From assembly GCF_015234135.1 (NCBI RefSeq), contig NZ_JADGIK010000006.1, positions 1 through 64,000 of the forward strand: a stretch of 64,000 bases of DNA, written 5' to 3'. Below are positions 61,162 to 64,000 of the stretch, piece by piece. The translations under genes and the position numbers were made by a program. The notes beneath the pieces are model-generated. The model worked only from the letters and a program-made list of their open reading frames with translations. It searched no databases and had not been told where the DNA came from. The stretch is from Faecalibacter rhinopitheci (GTDB taxonomy: Bacteria > Bacteroidota > Bacteroidia > Flavobacteriales > Weeksellaceae). How positions within the stretch are numbered: the first letter of the stretch is position 1; each line of letters opens with the position of its first letter.

Positions 61162-62416
61162 AAACTACTTTTTGTGCAAAGTAAAACATATTAAACGCTA
61201 ATATTCCTTGTCCGATTCCAATAGCAATTGCAGTTCCCTTGATGTCATATAAGTACGTTAGAATAAGACTTAATATTAGACAGATTATTGATGAAAAAAG
61301 GAATATTCTAAAAAATAATTTGTCTTTCTTTAGGTTTAAAAGTACTTGTTTGCCATACATATTATCAATAAAAGAGAATAAAGGAATCAATAATAATATT
61401 TTAAAGATCTCTACAGCTTCTATCATCTTATTACCAAATAATAAGACAATTAGATATTCAGCTAAATATCCTAATATAATTGATATTATACTTGTTATAA
61501 TTACGCCTAATAATGTGATTTTATTAATTAATTTCAGGCCATCAATAGGATTTTGGTTGATTTTTTTCGTGAGAAAAGGGTATAATGCGTTAGATAAAGG
61601 TATCTGAATATTTCTTAAAGATCTACTTAACTTGTCTGCTGTTGTAAAATATGCAACATTTGTTAAAGTAGAAAATAAACCTAAAATTAAAACATTTGTA
61701 TTCGTAAAGAGTGTAGCTTGCAATTCTGATAAGAAGAAATATTTTCCTTCATTTAGTTCACTTATTACTTTCTTCGGATTATTTAATTTAAATTGAAATT
61801 TATTGATACTAAACAATTGGTATGTTGTTATAAAAGCAATAAATATATAACTAATACTAAAAATCAAAGGAACTATCCAATATTCACTTTCATTAGAAAT
61901 TATAAGAATGATTGCTATTAGGGCCAGGATTTTTGAAATTAAATTAATTAAAATATAATTTTTCATATTCTGCATACCTTGAAAAAACCAAGAAGGAGAA
62001 AAGGCATATCCAATTACTACTCCATAATAAAGTAAATAAATCAAAAAGTATTCTCTAAAACTTGGAATTAACAAAATTACTGCTAAATAAACAACAGTAC
62101 TTAATCCGATTAAATATAGTTTAGCAGAAATTACTTTATTAACGATAATATTTAATCTCTTATTATGATGTTCATACAAAGAAATTTGTCTTGTAGCAGA
62201 GTTATTAAATCCATAATCAATAAGTATTTGAAAATAGATAATAAAAGCCATAACAAAATTTAATAACCCGAATTTTTCAATTCCAATAGTATCAATTAAA
62301 AATCTAAAAGTTATTAAAGGCACAAACATTTCTACGGCTTGGTTTATAGCTAGAAATATAAAATTCAGAATTAATTTTTTGTGCTCTTTATATTTTATTA
62401 AAATTTGCTGTATCAA
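61142..62416 (-). CDS. Wzx-family polysaccharide flippase
   Basis: A 424-residue multi-pass membrane protein (about 12 helices) of the MOP superfamily. N-terminal FIFLAINQAVEMFVPLITFRFL and GIEKFGLLNFVMAF, then SPSWFFQGMQNMKNY and LSNALYPFLTKK, all typical of O-antigen flippases. It flips undecaprenyl-linked repeat units to the periplasm. The start is taken as TTG 62416; no ATG lies nearby. A terminator separates it from the upstream lipoprotein gene. Confidence 0.9.
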   Translation of the reverse strand: MIQQILIKYKEHKKLILNFIFLAINQAVEMFVPLITFRFLIDTIGIEKFGLLNFVMAFIIYFQILIDYGFNNSATRQISLYEHHNKRLNIIVNKVISAKLYLIGLSTVVYLAVILLIPSFREYFLIYLLYYGVVIGYAFSPSWFFQGMQNMKNYILINLISKILALIAIILIISNESEYWIVPLIFSISYIFIAFITTYQLFSINKFQFKLNNPKKVISELNEGKYFFLSELQATLFTNTNVLILGLFSTLTNVAYFTTADKLSRSLRNIQIPLSNALYPFLTKKINQNPIDGLKLINKITLLGVIITSIISIILGYLAEYLIVLLFGNKMIEAVEIFKILLLIPLFSFIDNMYGKQVLLNLKKDKLFFRIFLFSSIICLILSLILTYLYDIKGTAIAIGIGQGILAFNMFYFAQKVVYGKNKN

Positions 62417-62431
62417 AATTTGTTATAAATA

Positions 62432-62459
62432 AAACAAGGATATAAAAATATCCTTGTTT
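62432..62459 (-). terminator. terminator-like hairpin upstream of wzx-type gene
   Basis: AACAAGGATAT and ATATCCTTGTT with a 4-base loop, between the lipoprotein gene stop and the flippase start. It could attenuate transcription into the downstream operon. Confidence 0.65.
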
Positions 62460-62470
62460 GTTATGTGTTA

Positions 62471-63037
62471 CTAAAATTGAGTATTTAAAACTTTTTCTAA
62501 CTCAAGAATAAAATCGTGAGTCGTATTCAGAAAAGGGTCGTAATCGTCGTTAACCTTTTTGAAAGTTAGTTTCCTACTTGATTTATCATAAGAAATAAAG
62601 TCATTCGGCTTAAAGTATTTGTCTATTTCATCACCGAACATATAAAACTCTCTAGGACCACTTTTTATTTTAATGAAATTAATCTTAATAGACTCTTGCT
62701 TATCATTACTACTAATATCAATTCTTAGGTCATTCGGAATAATTCCTTGAGGAAATTTAACTTCTACAGATTGATGTCCATCAATATCAGCTGCACCAGC
62801 GTAGATTACATTTTTATCATCAAACCAGCCAATAGATTTATCTTTCCAAAAAACAACAATTTCATCATTTGTATTGAAATCAGCATTAATTGTTAATTCT
62901 AAATCATTTGATAAATTCGCTGTATTATCATTTAAGGTTAATTGTCTTTTTTCTGTTTTTTCAACAGGTTTTTTGTCCTCACCACAACTTTGTAAAATAA
63001 AAATACTTACAAAAAGTAAAATAGATAGTTTTTTCAT
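62471..63037 (-). CDS. lipoprotein of unknown function in the polysaccharide locus
   Basis: A 188-residue lipoprotein (LLFVSIFILQSCGEDKK, Cys18), whose residues after the Cys (GEDKK) resemble the acidic surface-export signal of Bacteroidota lipoproteins. The mature part is beta-rich with SIGWFDDKNVIYAGAADIDG and ends in a helix. No known domain. It lies 9 bp after the Wzz-like gene, so a role in polysaccharide export or chain attachment is possible. Confidence 0.72.
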   Translation of the reverse strand: MKKLSILLFVSIFILQSCGEDKKPVEKTEKRQLTLNDNTANLSNDLELTINADFNTNDEIVVFWKDKSIGWFDDKNVIYAGAADIDGHQSVEVKFPQGIIPNDLRIDISSNDKQESIKINFIKIKSGPREFYMFGDEIDKYFKPNDFISYDKSSRKLTFKKVNDDYDPFLNTTHDFILELEKVLNTQF

Positions 63038-63046
63038 TTAATAATA

Positions 63047-63934
63047 TTATTTTTTTAGAATCATTTTAATAATTAGGAAAATACTTAAGAATAAAAACGG
63101 GAAAACGATAACTAATAATTTAGTTTTACTCTCTTCTTGAATATTTAAGAAATGAGAAGTCTTTTTGATGATATTAGTAGAATTAATTTTTTCTAATATT
63201 AAAGACTCATTTTCTTTAATCAAATTGTTTTTAGTGTTAATTAAATCGTTTAATTGGTTATTATCATTAAAATAAACCAAATTAGGACTTTTATTATCGG
63301 TAACATCGGTATTAAATTTAGCTAAGACTGAATTAATTTGTTCAATTGTCTTACCATTAGAAATAATACGTGCTTCATTATTTTTAATTAAAACTTTTTT
63401 AACCTCATTGTAGTGTTTATTTTCATTTAAGAAGTGCATTAACTTATCAATATTACTTTCATTCAATGTTTGCTTTTTAGTTATAATATTGATTTGATGA
63501 ACTCTATAGTTCTTACTAGTTTTTTCATCATCTGCAACCTTATTTATATCTCCATCTTCAGCAAATAACTTTATAAGGTCATAGTTTTTTTCACTCTCTT
63601 GTACAAATTGATAAACACTGTTGACTGGTTCTATACTAATTTTTGAAATTGGAGATGTTAAGCCAATTGAATTTAAGAAAACTGTGTCTTTATCTTTGAT
63701 CTTTGAGTTTATTAAATCGATTTCATTGTATAGATAGTCTACAGTACCATAATTAGGAGAAACTAATATTCTACTTTCATATTTCTTTAGTACCGGAGAA
63801 ACGAAATAACCTAAAATCGCACCAATGATTGTTAAAAAAAACATCATTAATAGATTGTCTTTAATAAATCGGAAGAATGAAGTAAATGTTTTATTAATTA
63901 TTTTGAATAAATCAATTTCTTGATTAGAAGTCAT
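63047..63934 (-). CDS. Wzz-like chain-length determinant / polysaccharide co-polymerase
   Basis: A 295-residue inner-membrane protein with a helix near each end (about 29-49, MMFFLTIIGAILGYFVSPV; and 272-293) and a large periplasmic helical domain between, the topology of Wzz/polysaccharide co-polymerases. YESRILVSPNYG after the first helix fits the family. It would set the length of the Wzy product. No kinase domain is attached. A TATCTTTG element lies 31 bp upstream. Confidence 0.78.
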   Translation of the reverse strand: MTSNQEIDLFKIINKTFTSFFRFIKDNLLMMFFLTIIGAILGYFVSPVLKKYESRILVSPNYGTVDYLYNEIDLINSKIKDKDTVFLNSIGLTSPISKISIEPVNSVYQFVQESEKNYDLIKLFAEDGDINKVADDEKTSKNYRVHQINIITKKQTLNESNIDKLMHFLNENKHYNEVKKVLIKNNEARIISNGKTIEQINSVLAKFNTDVTDNKSPNLVYFNDNNQLNDLINTKNNLIKENESLILEKINSTNIIKKTSHFLNIQEESKTKLLVIVFPFLFLSIFLIIKMILKK

Positions 63935-63964
63935 ATATTTTGTTTAGTAGTTAAATTAATTTTC

Positions 63965-63972
63965 CAAAGATA
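63965..63972 (-). promoter_or_regulatory. promoter -7 element of the Wzz-like gene
   Basis: TATCTTTG on the minus strand, 31 bp before the ATG. The -33 region is cut by the window edge. Confidence 0.45.
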
Positions 63973-64000
63973 CAAATCTTATGAAATGATCATTAGAAAG

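Overview
The window is low-GC DNA (roughly 30% by eye) from a member of the Bacteroidota, most likely class Flavobacteriia (a Weeksellaceae-type genome such as Empedobacter is my best guess, by inference only). The evidence: promoters follow the Bacteroidota -7 consensus TAnnTTTG; several secreted proteins end in type IX secretion (T9SS) C-terminal domains; MurF and alanine racemase are fused; there is a MoxR/Bat operon, a bacilliredoxin (bacillithiol chemistry), and an atpD-atpC pair split from the rest of the ATP synthase genes. There is no CRISPR array, prophage or intact insertion sequence.

Layout. 1-700: tandem leftward promoters and a gene-free leader, probably of an rRNA operon lying off the left edge, then a structured repeat-like element. 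0.7-12.2 kb (nearly all leftward): atpDC, ribF, a sigma/anti-sigma pair followed by a secreted subtilase, a CotH-domain T9SS protein, asd, another T9SS protein and a bacilliredoxin. 12.3-16.6 kb: rnpA, a MarC-family protein and a LytTR two-component system with a small periplasmic protein. 16.8-24.3 kb: moxR-DUF58-batD-like-batA-batB-batC-batD, a translationally coupled operon. 24.6-27 kb: an FUSC-like membrane protein and four small secreted His-rich or Spy-like Lys-rich proteins. 27-36.9 kb: an ABC exporter pair, pgk, rpiB, asnA, rnr and a LysE-type exporter. 37-43.6 kb: a GT9 glycosyltransferase, sufE, a 2-hydroxyacid dehydrogenase, a 40-residue membrane protein, pirin, ClC and a lipoprotein. 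43.6-53.6 kb (leftward): OmpA-type and lipocalin lipoproteins, then patatin-ybeY-mnmG-methyltransferase, then tdk-murF/alr. 53.7-64 kb: a Wzx/Wzy-type surface polysaccharide locus that continues past the right edge.

The most notable non-coding signal is a set of replication/segregation sites. Three perfect DnaA boxes lie within 32 bp at 39983-40014 beside a very AT-rich stretch, two more perfect boxes lie at 38.5-38.7 kb, and two parS-like sites lie at 45.9 and 47.8 kb flanking mnmG (gidA). Together they suggest that the window covers or lies close to the chromosomal origin. Other points of interest are a textbook intrinsic terminator between atpD and atpC, the small His/Lys-rich secreted protein cluster, a candidate structured RNA or repeat at 541-633, and a decayed gene in the polysaccharide locus.

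Many start codons were chosen with promoter positions in mind: in this phylum Shine-Dalgarno sites are weak, and several long-ORF starts fall inside a -7 element, so the next in-frame start was taken.
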